Assembly (NCBI GenBank): GCA_015698045.1
Contig: BLAL01000285.1
Span: 3,226,001 to 3,290,000 of the forward strand
Reading direction: 5' to 3'
Origin: Rhizophagus clarus
Lineage: Eukaryota; Glomeromycota; Glomeromycetes; Glomerales; Glomeraceae
Length of the DNA: 64,000 nucleotides
In this document: piece by piece, positions 1 to 10,125 of the stretch
Layout of the letters: the number at the start of each line of letters is the position of its first letter
Numbering within the stretch: the first letter of the stretch is position 1
Notes under the pieces: model-generated
The model's database searches: none
Seen by the model: the letters and a program-made list of their open reading frames with translations, nothing else
What the model was told of the DNA's origin: nothing
Position numbers and translations under genes: made by a program

Positions 1-1102
1 ATATGGCATAGTAAATTAAGAAATAAATAATTATTTTTGTCCAATAAACGAACTCAGAAATCGCCTGATCAAAAAGGTGATTTCGCGTTAATGATCATAA
101 AACGACAAACAAAAGCAATACCAATAAAAAATTAATTAATGTAAGTAGAATCTGGAACGCAAAAAACAATTGGGGTTTCAGTATATACCAAATATAGATT
201 AGGAATCAGTCAATTGCAACATTTGAAATTTGAAATTAAAGTACTATGCACGTTTGACAAATTTTTTTAGATATACTTAAAAATAATAAACGAAAAAAAA
301 GAGATTTTACAATTATTTTTTATTATTATTTTCTTCCAACGCTTATTCAATAATTACGCTTTTGTTTTCATTATAATTTATATGAAAATAAAAAAAAATA
401 AAAATAATGCAAATGAAAAGCTAGTTCTCAATGTGCGGATCTTTTGCCACTATAGAAATTGACATCATTAATCAACACTATTACCATTAAAATATTTACA
501 TAAAAAATTTAATAATAAAAGAGGGGAAGGGAAAAATGAAAGTTAAAAATTTTGCTATTTGAAATTTTAAAAAAAAATTTTCAAAATTTTAGCTGATAAT
601 GAAAACTAAATTTGGCTGTGGCTGCAACTTGTAATTTTTAATTATAAATAAACCAATTCACAAATTCAACCAACAAACCCATAAACACGATCTACCCACA
701 AGCCTATAAAAACAATCCTATAAACGTGACACAACCCATAAACCTAAACCCACAAATCTAACGGAAAGCCACGTGCTCACACCAGTCTATACAACTCACC
801 TTCAAAACAAAAAGCACTCAATAAGATCACTAAAAATGCTATAAGAAAACATATAATATTAGATCAATACTTTCAATCCACAAGCTCACACCAATCCACA
901 TAACTCACCTTTACAGTATATCTAAAAAATGTTAGATCAGCCTTGTCAAATATTCTCCTTGTTTTTACCGAAAAACATTACAAGAAATACAAAGTCATTC
1001 TAAAAAACAATAAAAGGCGTGATAACGTTAGCTATCAACAATACCCATCCCACTTAAGCATCATTTACTTTCACTAAAACTTAAACAATGATGAATAAAA
1101 TT
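1..1102. other. AT-rich intergenic DNA, no gene seen
   Basis: No convincing reading frame on either strand. From about 645 the plus strand becomes A/C-rich and nearly G-free, with loose repeats of CCCATAAAC and CCCACAAAC type. Confidence 0.6.
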
Positions 1103-1310
1103 CCATAAGTCAGAAATGCCTTTCACTTATATTCCCTCCGTATACCAAGTGTGTTCGCAGGCTTGTGATATGCAACCATCAAAGATGGAGGTGTGTTCGG
1201 TCTCTACCACAAGGGTAGGATTGCGAGGTATTTCTCCCCACTCACTACTAGTAGTTACCGCTGAAGGACATCATCAGGAATACTTCGCTCTAAGGCAAAT
1301 TCACTTATAA
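1103..1310. repeat. Direct repeat, copy 1 (about 208 bp)
   Basis: Nearly identical to 1364-1572, offset 261 bp. Starts at CATAAGTCAGAAATGCC and runs through the shared GGTGTGTTCGGTCTCTACC to AAGGCAA(A/G)TTCACTTATAA. Differences are a few substitutions and a 2-base indel after CACTACT. Less AT-rich than its surroundings. Origin unknown; both strands hold short frames but nothing recognisable. Confidence 0.8.
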
Positions 1311-1363
1311 CCCTCTGTATACCACCATAAACTCAGCCCATAAACCCACAAACACATAAAATT

Positions 1364-1572
1364 TCATAAGTCAGAAATGCCTTTCACTTATATTCCCTCC
1401 GTATACCAAGTGTGTTCGCAGGCTTGTGACATGCAACCATCAAAGATGGAGGTGTGTTCGGTCTCTACCACAAGGGTAGGATTGCGAGGTATTTCTCCCC
1501 ACTCACTACTGAAGTAGTTACCGCTGAAGGACATCATCGGGAATATTTCGCTCAAGGCAAGTTCACTTATAA
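1364..1572. repeat. Direct repeat, copy 2 (about 209 bp)
   Basis: Second copy of the 1103-1310 unit. The spacer between copies is A/C-rich minisatellite, so the pair probably arose by tandem duplication of a unit that includes the spacer. Confidence 0.8.
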
Positions 1573-2290
1573 ACCTGTATATCATAGGCTACAAACCCAC
1601 AAACACAATACCCATAGCCACAAACCCACAAACACAATTCACTCGCAAGCCCATAAAAATAAACCTATAAACCTGGCACAACCCACAACCCACCACACGC
1701 CCACACCAGCCTATACTCACTTTAATAAAAAGCATGCTTCCTCTTCCTATAAATAAAATAAAACACACATAATATTAGATCAATACATCCAATCCACAAG
1801 TTCACACACCAATCCACGCAACCCACCTTTACATCATCAGTCTTACTATTTATTTTTCTTATTTTTACTGAAAAATCGTCACAAGAAATACAAAGTCGTT
1901 CTAAAAAGCAATAAAAAGCATGATAACATTAGCCATCCATACCACCCATCCACTTAAATATCGTTTATAATCACAAACCCATAAAACAAATCCACATACA
2001 ACCCACAAAACCCGACCCATAAACCCATAAAATCAAACTCATAAAACCTGAATAAAAACAAACCAAAACCACAGCTCTGACTCACAAACTCATAAACATA
2101 CCCATAAAACCGACCCACAAATCTATAAAAATCAAATCACCTAACTCGACACAAAACACAGACACAAATTTACAATCGCGCAAATACAAACCCATAAACA
2201 TAACTATAACCTACAGATACAAACTCACAAAATCCCCATAAACCCATAAACCCGTAGACACGAATCCATAAACTCAAACTCGTAATCCTC

Positions 2291-4523
2291 TTTTTTTTTA
2301 GATGTTTTGTGGCACTTCTATATAAGCTGACCAGGTTTAACTTACCATGGTGACGAAGGACATGTTCACAGTTGTTTTTTTTTTCACTACTTCCGACCTT
2401 GAAAATATTCTTTAAGGAGTAATAATCCCTTTCCATCTATCTACGTGATCGTAAGATAAAATATTCAACTTGCGTAAAGAATATAAGTCTGCTAGGAATT
2501 TGGATAAATAAAAATCATTTTTATCGGAGACTTTCAGGAGACTTATAGAATATTTTCTGATACGAGACGCGTATTTATATATCATTATAGTCTGATAATC
2601 AGTTTCACATGAGTCATGTGCTTCGTTTTTCTCATGAACTGGCTTTCAGTTTATTATATAATTCTAACTCCGTAATACAAAAAAGTATAATTTTGTCTGT
2701 TGTATATCTAAAAAGTATTTAAATAATACAGTACTAGGTATTTGGAAAAAAATTTTTGTTTAACTAAAAATGGGAGGTTAATTTTTCCAAATTAGTTATC
2801 GTTTCAAGTTGCGGTAAATTTATATAATTCTCCGACTCGGGGCATCTCCCTTAATGAGATTGGCTGAAGTCTTTGACATGAAAACACAAGTCCCGTGATT
2901 GTCAATCGCATCTTTTTGAAAACGGCTATATGACTTTACTATTGATATCACATGTATACGGTATGACTCTACTGAGCTTTTATCTGTAAAAAAGTATGAG
3001 TACTTTTTTTTTATGACTCATATGATATTTATAAAGATTAATTAAAAGATATCTTATTTTGTGAAATACACGATTTCCCCAAAAAATTCTTTTTTCAATC
3101 ATATTAAGTTTGAAAGAATTTACATATTAGTTTATTCACACAAAAAAGATTTTGAATGAAAAAAAAATCATATCTGCGCAAATTCCAAGTGTGATAAATA
3201 TGGCAAGCCATGCTGGTCAAAAGTGTTGCGCATTTTACGGCAAAAAGTGTCATCGGAATATCGGAGTATATTTCATTGAAATTATTTTTTTTATATCTTG
3301 TATTACATTTTTCGCAACGTATAAAACCAATAACGAATAGGAAAAAACTAACAAGTGTTTTTTATAATACGATAAATTGTGATAAATTGTCTTAGTTTTT
3401 TTAGACGTTTATACAAGTACGTACTACAATGTGAATCACAAAACAAACATGCGATACTGGTGTGTTATCCAATTTGACTCGTTATTTTTGTAACATGACA
3501 CGGAGCAAATAGTCACTATTCACTACTCTGTAATTAAATAAATTTTGTATTTTATTATGTGTTTGTGTTTAAAATAAATTTAATAATTTATTTCTCCTAT
3601 TATTTACATAATACTATCATACGATTCGTATTTTCAGAAATCAATGAACTTATTATATACGACGAGATCTTTAACGGAGCTCTTTAAACAGGTTATTAAC
3701 GAATCGAATAGTTTAAACAAACAATCATTCAAATTCTCGAGAAATTTACAAAATCTGATTTAAATCAGTTATTATAATTTCCTTTAGCAAATTAATGATA
3801 TTATTTTAAATGTAATAACTTGTAAATTCATTCATTGGTTATTATATCTTTTGTTGAGTGCATAAACAGATCGTGACATTTTAAATTTTTATAAATAACT
3901 CTTTTCTTATTTTATTTTATTATTATCATAGTGATAATTTTTTGCAATTGTTTCCATAGATAGTATAAAGTTATGTAATAATTATTTCAAAGGGCAACCT
4001 GCTATTTATATTTGTTAAAAAAATGAAATTTATGGCGTTATTAGGTTATTTATTATATTTGGAAACTATTAATCAAAGATTTAAACAATTGTTTTAATAC
4101 TATTTTGTTTTGAAGCACGTTTTTCAATATTAATGTAATTAAAAAAAAAGTTTCGCAACGTTTTTTTTTAATACGTTACGAAAGTGTTTTCAACATTAAT
4201 TTTATTCACAAGCAGTTGAAATTCTATTTCTTTCATAAAATGTTACTATTTTAAATGTTATTTATTTCATAATTGAATTCATTCGTTAATATTCCATGAC
4301 GACATGATTTTTTTAGTTATGAACTAGCAGCCGCCCATTGCTTCGCACTGGGCATTTAAATCAATATAGTAATATATGTTATGTAGTGATTCATGTAACT
4401 TATTAATTACTTATTCGGTTAGTATTAGCAAAAATGAGCTGCAATTTTCAGTCTATCTAAAAAAAAAATATCAAAAATGGAATAACTGTACTGTATGTAT
4501 AATAAATATTTTTAAATAATTAA
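2291..4523. other. AT-rich intergenic DNA, no gene seen
   Basis: Short overlapping frames at about 3150-3400 have no recognisable motif and low-complexity composition. Nothing else is supported. Confidence 0.55.
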
Positions 4524-4870
4524 TTCTTCCTTTTAATCTCATATTTCTTTCGTTTTCCTTTGATCTTGTTTTTCTTTTCCCATCCGATTTTGTTTACCCT
4601 TCGTTCTCCCTTTCAATTCGTTCTTACTTTCTTTCATTCTCATTTCCTTTCACTTTATCCTTCGATTCTCCCTTTTTGTCTATTACCCTTTTTGTTTTCA
4701 CCTACCTCTTTCGTTTTCGTTTGCCTCTTACATTTCGTTTAACCCCTCCTTTTTCTGTTTACTTTTCATTTTGACTTGTCTTTTTTATTTTATTTATCTT
4801 TTCTCTTTCCGTTTATTCTTTCATTTCCGTTTGCCTTTCCATTTTCATTTTATCATTTTCGGTTTTATTG
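4524..4870. repeat. Long polypyrimidine (T/C) tract
   Basis: About 350 bases almost entirely T and C on the plus strand, built from TTTC, CTTT, TTCG and TTTTCC words, ending near a run of GTTTGACATTG repeats (4925-4965). The 60-codon frame inside it is a by-product of composition, not a gene. Confidence 0.7.
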
Positions 4871-4966
4871 TTATCATTTACTGTTAGTTCTGTACAAAAT
4901 TAATAAATAATTACTTTAAATATTGTTTGACATTGCATTTGACATTGCGTTTGACATAGTGTTTGA

Positions 4967-4982
4967 TAAATAAAATTGTAAA
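4967..4982. repeat. Target-site duplication, left (16 bp)
   Basis: TAAATAAAATTGTAAA occurs here and again at 7522-7537, directly flanking the retroposed unit 4983-7521. The left copy abuts the element's T-rich (reverse complement A-rich) tail, as expected for a minus-strand non-LTR insertion. Confidence 0.75.
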
Positions 4983-5155
4983 TTTTATTTTATTTTTATT
5001 TTTACTGGAGGATCACCTCGTACATGTGAAGACATAAATACTTGTCAAAACAAGCCCTAATGTCAGATTACATGAATACAACTAAATATAGAAACTATAA
5101 CTATGTCGGGATCCGATTTAGTTATTATCAATATAAAAGAGATAACCTAAATCAC
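4983..5155 (-). repeat. LINE 3' tail, shared with 51010-51185
   Basis: Plus-strand reading starts TTTTATTTTATTTTTATTTT, then GGAGGATCACCTCGTACATG, and ends at GATAACCTAAATCAC. The copy at 51010-51185 differs at only a handful of positions. Similarity stops abruptly at CCTAAATCAC in both, so this segment is the likely recognition end for the LINE reverse transcriptase. Confidence 0.85.
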
Positions 5156-5342
5156 AAAAGCACTAATCTAAAAGAATAGCCGTATTTTTCTTTCACACAA
5201 AGTGCGCCTGGTGTAAATACTGTCATACCAGGAATGTTCCAAACCCTATTTATAAGTTGTAATGGTAAAAAAAAAAGGAATAATAAAAACTAAAATAATA
5301 AAAAAAAGAAAATACAATAACTAAAAACTATAATATATCACG

Positions 5343-7163
5343 TTATTTAGTAATCACGTGATCAAAATTAAAACAAGGTCGTTTAGAAGTTCTAACTAAA
5401 TGATAATGATGATCAATATATAACGGACTATGATAAGGACGTTTGAGTCTAAATTCATCAGGGTCATAAGTATGGTCATGTTCATCAGGAGCAGGTTTCA
5501 AAGTATCGAAATATCGTGCTGAGCTGCCAGGATAACTATCCCCATCTAAAGTTTGATCAGTTAGGAGACGCCAATACTCTAGACGTCACCATGTAGGTGT
5601 CTTCTTGGACTTCCTATCAAGTTGTCTTAAAGTTTTGTTAAAATTAGTAAAAGCATAATGTTCATGAACGGTATTGGTGATTTCCATCAAATAAATCAAA
5701 TTATCCAATCAATGATGATAACGATTATGTGTAGTATTCCAATCCGGAAAGCGGGGTCGAACACAAGCTTTCTTCAATTCTTCTTGATGATTATGGTAGT
5801 GATCTTTAACCCATTGCCACCACTTATCAGAGCCAGGTGTTAAAGCAAAACGCCTTTTGCCTTTCCCAAGAAAAACAGGTTTAGTCGGAATAAAATCTTT
5901 ATATTTCATATAATCGTCGTGACTCATTGATAAATGGACATTCTCAGGTAATGGAATATATTCAGTTTGATCTCGATTAGCACGAGTAATCCTCGTATCT
6001 GTGACAACAGGAACTGCTTTAGCTATAGGTAGATATTGCGTGAGGTGTGGACGCTTGTCATGAATGCCTTTTTTCAAATGGTTAACATGACGGGTAAAAT
6101 TGCGGACTGAATCACATAAAGTTTTGTGTTTGGTGAAGAGAAATTTTTTAGTTGGAGTACGTATAGGTTGATTAGGATTGTCAGGAACTGTTGATTTATG
6201 TGAGTTTAAGACATGTCGCTCAAAGTGTTGACGCCTCTGTGCTTGCTTTTCGAGAGTACGAGATGTAAAGTTGGAGATATTTTGAGTACGATAGATAATT
6301 TGATAGGAGTTATAATTCTTGGTGTAAAAAAAATTCCATCGGGAATATACAATTCCATCAGAAAGTACTGAGATCTTTGTACAATAAGAAATACCTCTAC
6401 GAGTAGAATAAACATAATTAGTCGATTGAGATGACCATTTTTGGTGTATGTTGGTTAAAGCTGCTATACGCTGTGCTGAAGGAGTTATAGTAATAATATT
6501 TGAAGGTTTAGAATATTTCAGAACAAGTTTATTGTGAAGGCCACATCCTACATGACGAAAATTATTATATCTTGAATATACTATAGGAGTCGGTAAAGTG
6601 CAACAGTTATTATCTTTGAGGTCAGGTGATGATGAAAGAAATCCACAGGGGTAACAACAGGGGATAAAAATACCTAAAATGAATCTGTATTTTTTATAAG
6701 TGAAACGAATAAAAGTACAGGTGCTACGATTATTTGTGTGGGTACTGTTGTATCGTGATTCTATAATAGATAAACGTTGATGTAAAGAGTCTCTTAAAAA
6801 GGTAAAATATTTGTGTTGAATACGTTTCGGAATTACTTTTTGTAGTGTGAAAAAATGTGTTAATAAAAGAGAAACTTTAAATTTCTTGTTTAAATATTTA
6901 CTCGTGGATTGATAAACTGATTCAGTTAGTAAAGCTTTTTTATTATTAGTAATGATACGTAAAAAAGGAGTAGGATTTCTATAAGAGATAAATTCATGAT
7001 GATTTAAGGGGTCTAGATCAAAAAAATAGGATTTACTGCGTTGTGATTCGTACACAGTGTTAACGCCACATCGATCAATATTGGTCACGTGAAAGTGAAC
7101 CGTTCAAATAGGGACAGGGAATGATTGTAAAGGAAAAGAAATGGGTTGAGAAAAATTGACCAT
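5343..7163 (-). pseudogene. Unknown protein of the non-autonomous element, three in-frame TGA codons
   Basis: From the ATG at 7163-7161 one frame of 607 codons runs to a TAA at 5343. It is broken only by three TGA codons, at 7104-7106, 5709-5711 and 5586-5588, with no frameshift. Coding character is clear on both sides of each stop: the segment after 5709 reads MEITNTVHEHYAFTNFN and the last segment reads YDPDEFRLKRPYHSPLY. The N-terminal half is Ser/Thr/Asn/Tyr-rich; the C-terminal third is basic and aromatic (SDKWWQWVKDHYHNHQEELK). No known domain is recognised. HEHYAFTNFN weakly resembles SHYTAFTILN near the C terminus of the LINE at 51 kb, so the tail of this protein may derive from LINE ORF2. 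Each TGA can be explained as CGA to TGA. Function unknown. Confidence 0.6.
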
Positions 7164-7521
7164 AGTAAAAATAAAAAAAAAATTATATAGAAACTATAGT
7201 AAAATTTTATAAAATATTTCACATAAAGAATAAGAGAAAATATTAATACTCCCAAAGGGTTATGCCGCTAATGGGCGGGAGAATAATATAGAAAATTATA
7301 AAAAACGTAAAAAGGTTTTATAAAAAAGAAAAATAATTTTGTATATAATTTTTATGGTGACTTAATAAAAAAGACGTAACCAAGGGCAGCAGAAGACTGA
7401 GAGGCCTTACCCTGTTGATGCCTGAGGATGTAAAAGGTGTTAAAGGAACTGTTTAATATGAAGGATATATGAACTGTCTTCTGCGAAAAAAATGGTCAAG
7501 GGATTGACGGGACAAGAACAT
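7164..7521 (-). other. 5' untranslated part of the non-autonomous element
   Basis: Minus-strand leader between the element's 5' boundary and the first ATG. The 5' portion (about 7370-7521) is less AT-rich than the rest and has no start codon followed by a long frame. A candidate internal promoter would lie here, but no motif is recognised. Confidence 0.4.
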
Positions 7522-7537
7522 TAAATAAAATTGTAAA
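7522..7537. repeat. Target-site duplication, right (16 bp)
   Basis: Second copy of TAAATAAAATTGTAAA (see 4967-4982), marking the 5' boundary of the minus-strand element. Confidence 0.75.
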
Positions 7538-7621
7538 AAATTTTTTTTGTCCTCTAAATATCAAAAATTACAAATCACGTGACACGCGAGATTTAAGCAT
7601 TACACGGGGGGTGCTAGATCT

Positions 7622-7640
7622 AAATTTATCCAAAAAAAAA
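7622..7640. repeat. Target-site duplication, left (19 bp)
   Basis: AAATTTATCCAAAAAAAAA here and at 10107-10125 flank the second retroposed unit. Confidence 0.85.
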
Positions 7641-7828
7641 CTCTCTCTTCTTTTCTAAAATTTTATTAAAAAACCGCAGTATAAATTTACAAATAAATAA
7701 TATGGAAAGTAAAAATACATTTTCTTTATTGGCTCCTGATGAAAATGAACCTATAAATGATAGTCCTGTAGTGGATAACGTACAAGAGATTTTTTTTACA
7801 GAACAACACACTATTTTGGACGGGTCTT

Positions 7829-7832
7829 TAAA
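7829..7832. repeat. Target duplication of the nested TIR element (TAAA)
   Basis: TAAA at 7829-7832 and 8482-8485 flank the element. Removing the element plus one TAAA restores the reading frame of the host ORF, which supports a 4-bp duplication here; the other two CCCTAT-ended insertions in the window show 3 bp. Confidence 0.6.
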
Positions 7833-8481
7833 CCCTATAAAAAATAAATGTCCAGAAAATGTTATCAAAATGTCTGGAAAATGTCCGGAATAAATCTAAT
7901 GTGTCCGGAAAATGTCCACTTTTTTGGTACATGTCTGACACACTTCTGATACTTAAAATTTTGACATGTCCTAACTTTGTCCAGAATTCGTCCAGTATTT
8001 GTTCGGTATAAAATTTTAGACAAATTCTGGACAGTTAAATCTGGACAAATTCTGGACATAGTAAAAAAACCAGATAGACAAATTCCGGACATGAAAAAGT
8101 TCAGGACAAATTCTGGATACTATTTCCAAAAAAGGATAAATTAATTTTGTAAAAAAATGCAAAAATCACAAAACTGACATTCAAAATTTTTTCTGTCGTA
8201 CTAATTAAAATTGCAGAGCAGGCAAAAATACTATATATCTATGATATATAAATTTTAGGTTGAGGAATAATGATGATCATCTATCCATTGATCATCTTTT
8301 ATGGCAAAATTTTACAAAAATACATTTCCAGACAATTTCAGGACAATTTTCTAATATCCCAAAAATGCAGTGTTTTCGGAACAGTTTTCAGACACACAGT
8401 ATCCAGAATTTCCAGACAATTATTTAGACAATTTTTCCAGACATTTTCTGGACATTATCCAGACACTTATTTTTTATAGGG
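7833..8481. mobile_element. MITE-like TIR element, copy 1 (649 bp)
   Basis: Begins CCCTATAAAAAATAAATGTC and ends, as reverse complement, CCCTATAAAAAATAAGTGTC; the inverted repeats continue for about 30 bp. Inside are arrays of TGTCCGGA/TCCGGACA-type octamers (now variants such as TGTCCAGA, TCTGGACA, TCCAGACA) arranged towards both ends with an AT-rich centre around 8225-8260. No coding frame of its own. Subterminal repeat arrays are typical of transposase binding sites in CACTA-like elements. A close copy lies at 56841-57490. It splits the ORF1 of the half-LINE, so it is younger than that insertion. Confidence 0.85.
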
Positions 8482-10106
8482 TAAAGAGCATGCCTCAAGG
8501 TTTTTTCCAACACCCATACGATGACCAAACAAAGCTTTTAGTATCGCAGTTTGGAGACCAGGCCCACCCCCAGAACTACCAACGTTATTCAGAATATTTA
8601 GCTATTCCTGGAACACTAATATCATTACTTTTTCACCTCAGCGAGCGGGTTGCCCATAAGGTCTTCGAGCCTGTAGATGTCTACCTAGCCATGTTAGTGG
8701 ATGAAACGGCAGACGACAAAGACCCTGAAAGTGAAGATCTATCACATGATGAGATGGATGATATAATAGTAGATACTAATCAGCAATCTTCTAGGATAAT
8801 ACTGGAGGTCCCTCCCAAACCTACACCTGTTATAGCTACTTCTTCGACGATGACTGCCAAATCTAGTAAAGATAAGTCAGGAGAAAAAATACCGCTATCT
8901 CAGCCTACAAAAGGACGGGATCGACCTAACCCAGGCCAGAAGTCACATGACAAAAAATCCAGAAGGATCGATAAAATTATTGTTATGCAAGAATTCCCTG
9001 TACATCTCAAAAATTCAATCAGAGACGTCACCTTGTATGATATCCTAGCGAAATGGTCCCATGAAACACTACTCACACACCTAACCACATGGGCTCAGGT
9101 ATAGCAATGTCAATCAAAAGACAACAGAAATACTAACAGTCCGTGTCAAGATTGCATTCAATCAATTTACACTTCAAGCATTCGATGGAAGGAGATGGTG
9201 TCATTGGCTACACAATCTTGAAGTACGCTGGTTTTCAGGACGGTGGATGTTAAAACAGAGAATGAATCACTCTATATTTTCTGCCAAAGTAGATGGATTA
9301 CCAGTATCAGTAACAACTGATCCTCTACTAGTCCAGGATTATGACAAATGTGATTCTTTTTTTAAGGATCAAGGCATTCGTGCCTACAAATTCCTCAAAC
9401 AAGGTGCCAATCAAGTTACAATGTTGGGGTTTTTTGAAACATATGAGGACTTAAAAACAGCTTTGGAATCCCCCTTTGTATACGAAAGAACAAAATATAA
9501 ATGGTATCATTCGAGCAGTTGCCCCTAAAAGAAGAAACAATCTAGGGTTGTTTTGTCAGGGTCATCTTCAGAATGCACCAGCAGGGATAATGGTGCCCAA
9601 GGTTCCAAGAAGTCAGGGTACACTACGGTCAGTACCGCGTACTTTCTCCCACGGGGACAAGAAGCAGAAGACAGGAAAGCAGGTCTAGACAAAGCGGACA
9701 TCTTGAAACTTGTCCTTTCTCTTTTAGATTGACGTGTAGTTTAGAAGTTTTTTTTTAGTTTTTATTTTCATTTTCTTAGTGGTGTAATGTTTGTTGTTCT
9801 CCCCTTTTTTATGAATCCTTTTATCCCACCTGAATTTTTTGGTAATGTTACCTTTACTTTTTTTCTTTCATTTTGTAGGATAAAGCTTGGTTCGTGGCTT
9901 TCTTTTTTTTTGAAAAAAAGTAAAGTGTATAGTTAGCTGGCCAGGCTGTTCTAAAATATCCTGGCAGAGCAGTTTCTTTCGTAAGATGGGAATTTTGGTT
10001 TATCTTATTATATAGTGTAGGTTTTGCATAGCAAAATTGTACTGTATCTAGGTAATCCATGCGCTATACCGTCATTATCATTAATTAAATAAATAAATAA
10101 ATAAAT

Positions 10107-10125
10107 AAATTTATCCAAAAAAAAA
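10107..10125. repeat. Target-site duplication, right (19 bp)
   Basis: Second copy of AAATTTATCCAAAAAAAAA, directly after the (AAAT)n tail. Confidence 0.85.

Larger units (their letters stand above)
645..2290. repeat. Interrupted A/C-rich degenerate minisatellite
   Basis: Blocks at about 650-800, 1320-1360, 1585-1720 and 1975-2290 are built from variants of CCCATAAACC and CCCACAAAC on the plus strand, with marked strand asymmetry (C and A, few G). The blocks are separated by unrelated sequence and by the 208-bp direct repeat. Short frames here encode only Pro/His/Asn/Thr-rich low-complexity peptides and are not believed to be genes. Confidence 0.6.
4983..7521 (-). mobile_element. Non-autonomous protein-coding non-LTR retrotransposon (2.5 kb)
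   Basis: Minus-strand unit bounded by a perfect 16-bp duplication. At its 3' end it has a (TAAAA)n-type tail and about 170 bp (4983-5155) closely matching the 3' end of the reverse-transcriptase LINE at 51010-51185. Upstream of that tail it holds a single long frame (5343-7163) with no endonuclease, reverse transcriptase or RNase H motif that I can see. The simplest reading is a non-autonomous element that borrows the LINE's machinery through the shared 3' tail. The 5' region (7164-7521) does not resemble the LINE's 5' end. The boundaries rest on the duplication. Family membership is inferred from the tail. Confidence 0.75.
7702..9732 (+). pseudogene. LINE ORF1-like protein, disrupted
   Basis: ATG at 7702 (MESKNTFSLLAPDENEP) opens a frame that is cut at 7832 by the TIR element and resumes at 8486 in the same phase once the element and one TAAA duplicate are ignored. 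It continues through MPQGFFQHPYDDQTKLLVSQ, then an acidic stretch and a Pro/Ser/Lys-rich linker. A one-base frameshift lies near 9098-9104, and a TAA stop at 9526-9528 interrupts an otherwise open frame. The frame ends LDKADILKLVLSLLD and a TGA at 9730. About 459 codons in the undamaged form. The segment VTTDPLLVQDYDKCDSFF with GVGT-like spacing is compatible with an RNA-binding ORF1 fold, but I cannot assign a domain. In non-LTR elements ORF1 proteins bind the element RNA; that role is inferred from context only. Confidence 0.6.
7641..10106 (+). mobile_element. Half-LINE: ORF1-only non-LTR element split by a TIR element
   Basis: Plus-strand unit flanked by a perfect 19-bp duplication and ending in (AAAT)n (about 10084-10106), the signature of target-primed reverse transcription. 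It carries one ORF1-like frame (7702-9732) followed by about 370 bp of 3' UTR. No endonuclease or reverse transcriptase frame is present. Because the 5' end sits against the duplication, this is not a simple 5' truncation; it is either an internally deleted LINE or an element that only ever had ORF1. Without the nested 649-bp insertion it would be about 1.8 kb. Its tail and 3' UTR differ from those of the 51-60 kb LINE, so it belongs to another family. Confidence 0.75.

Noticed and set aside
4560..4742. 60-codon Phe/Leu/Ser-rich frame
   Set aside because: Lies wholly in a T/C tract; composition artefact.
8270..8479. Frames inside the TIR elements (also 7865-8092, 56778-57101, 57279-57488)
   Set aside because: They exist because of the repeated TGTCCGGA motif, run out of the element into host sequence and differ between copies; no transposase motif.
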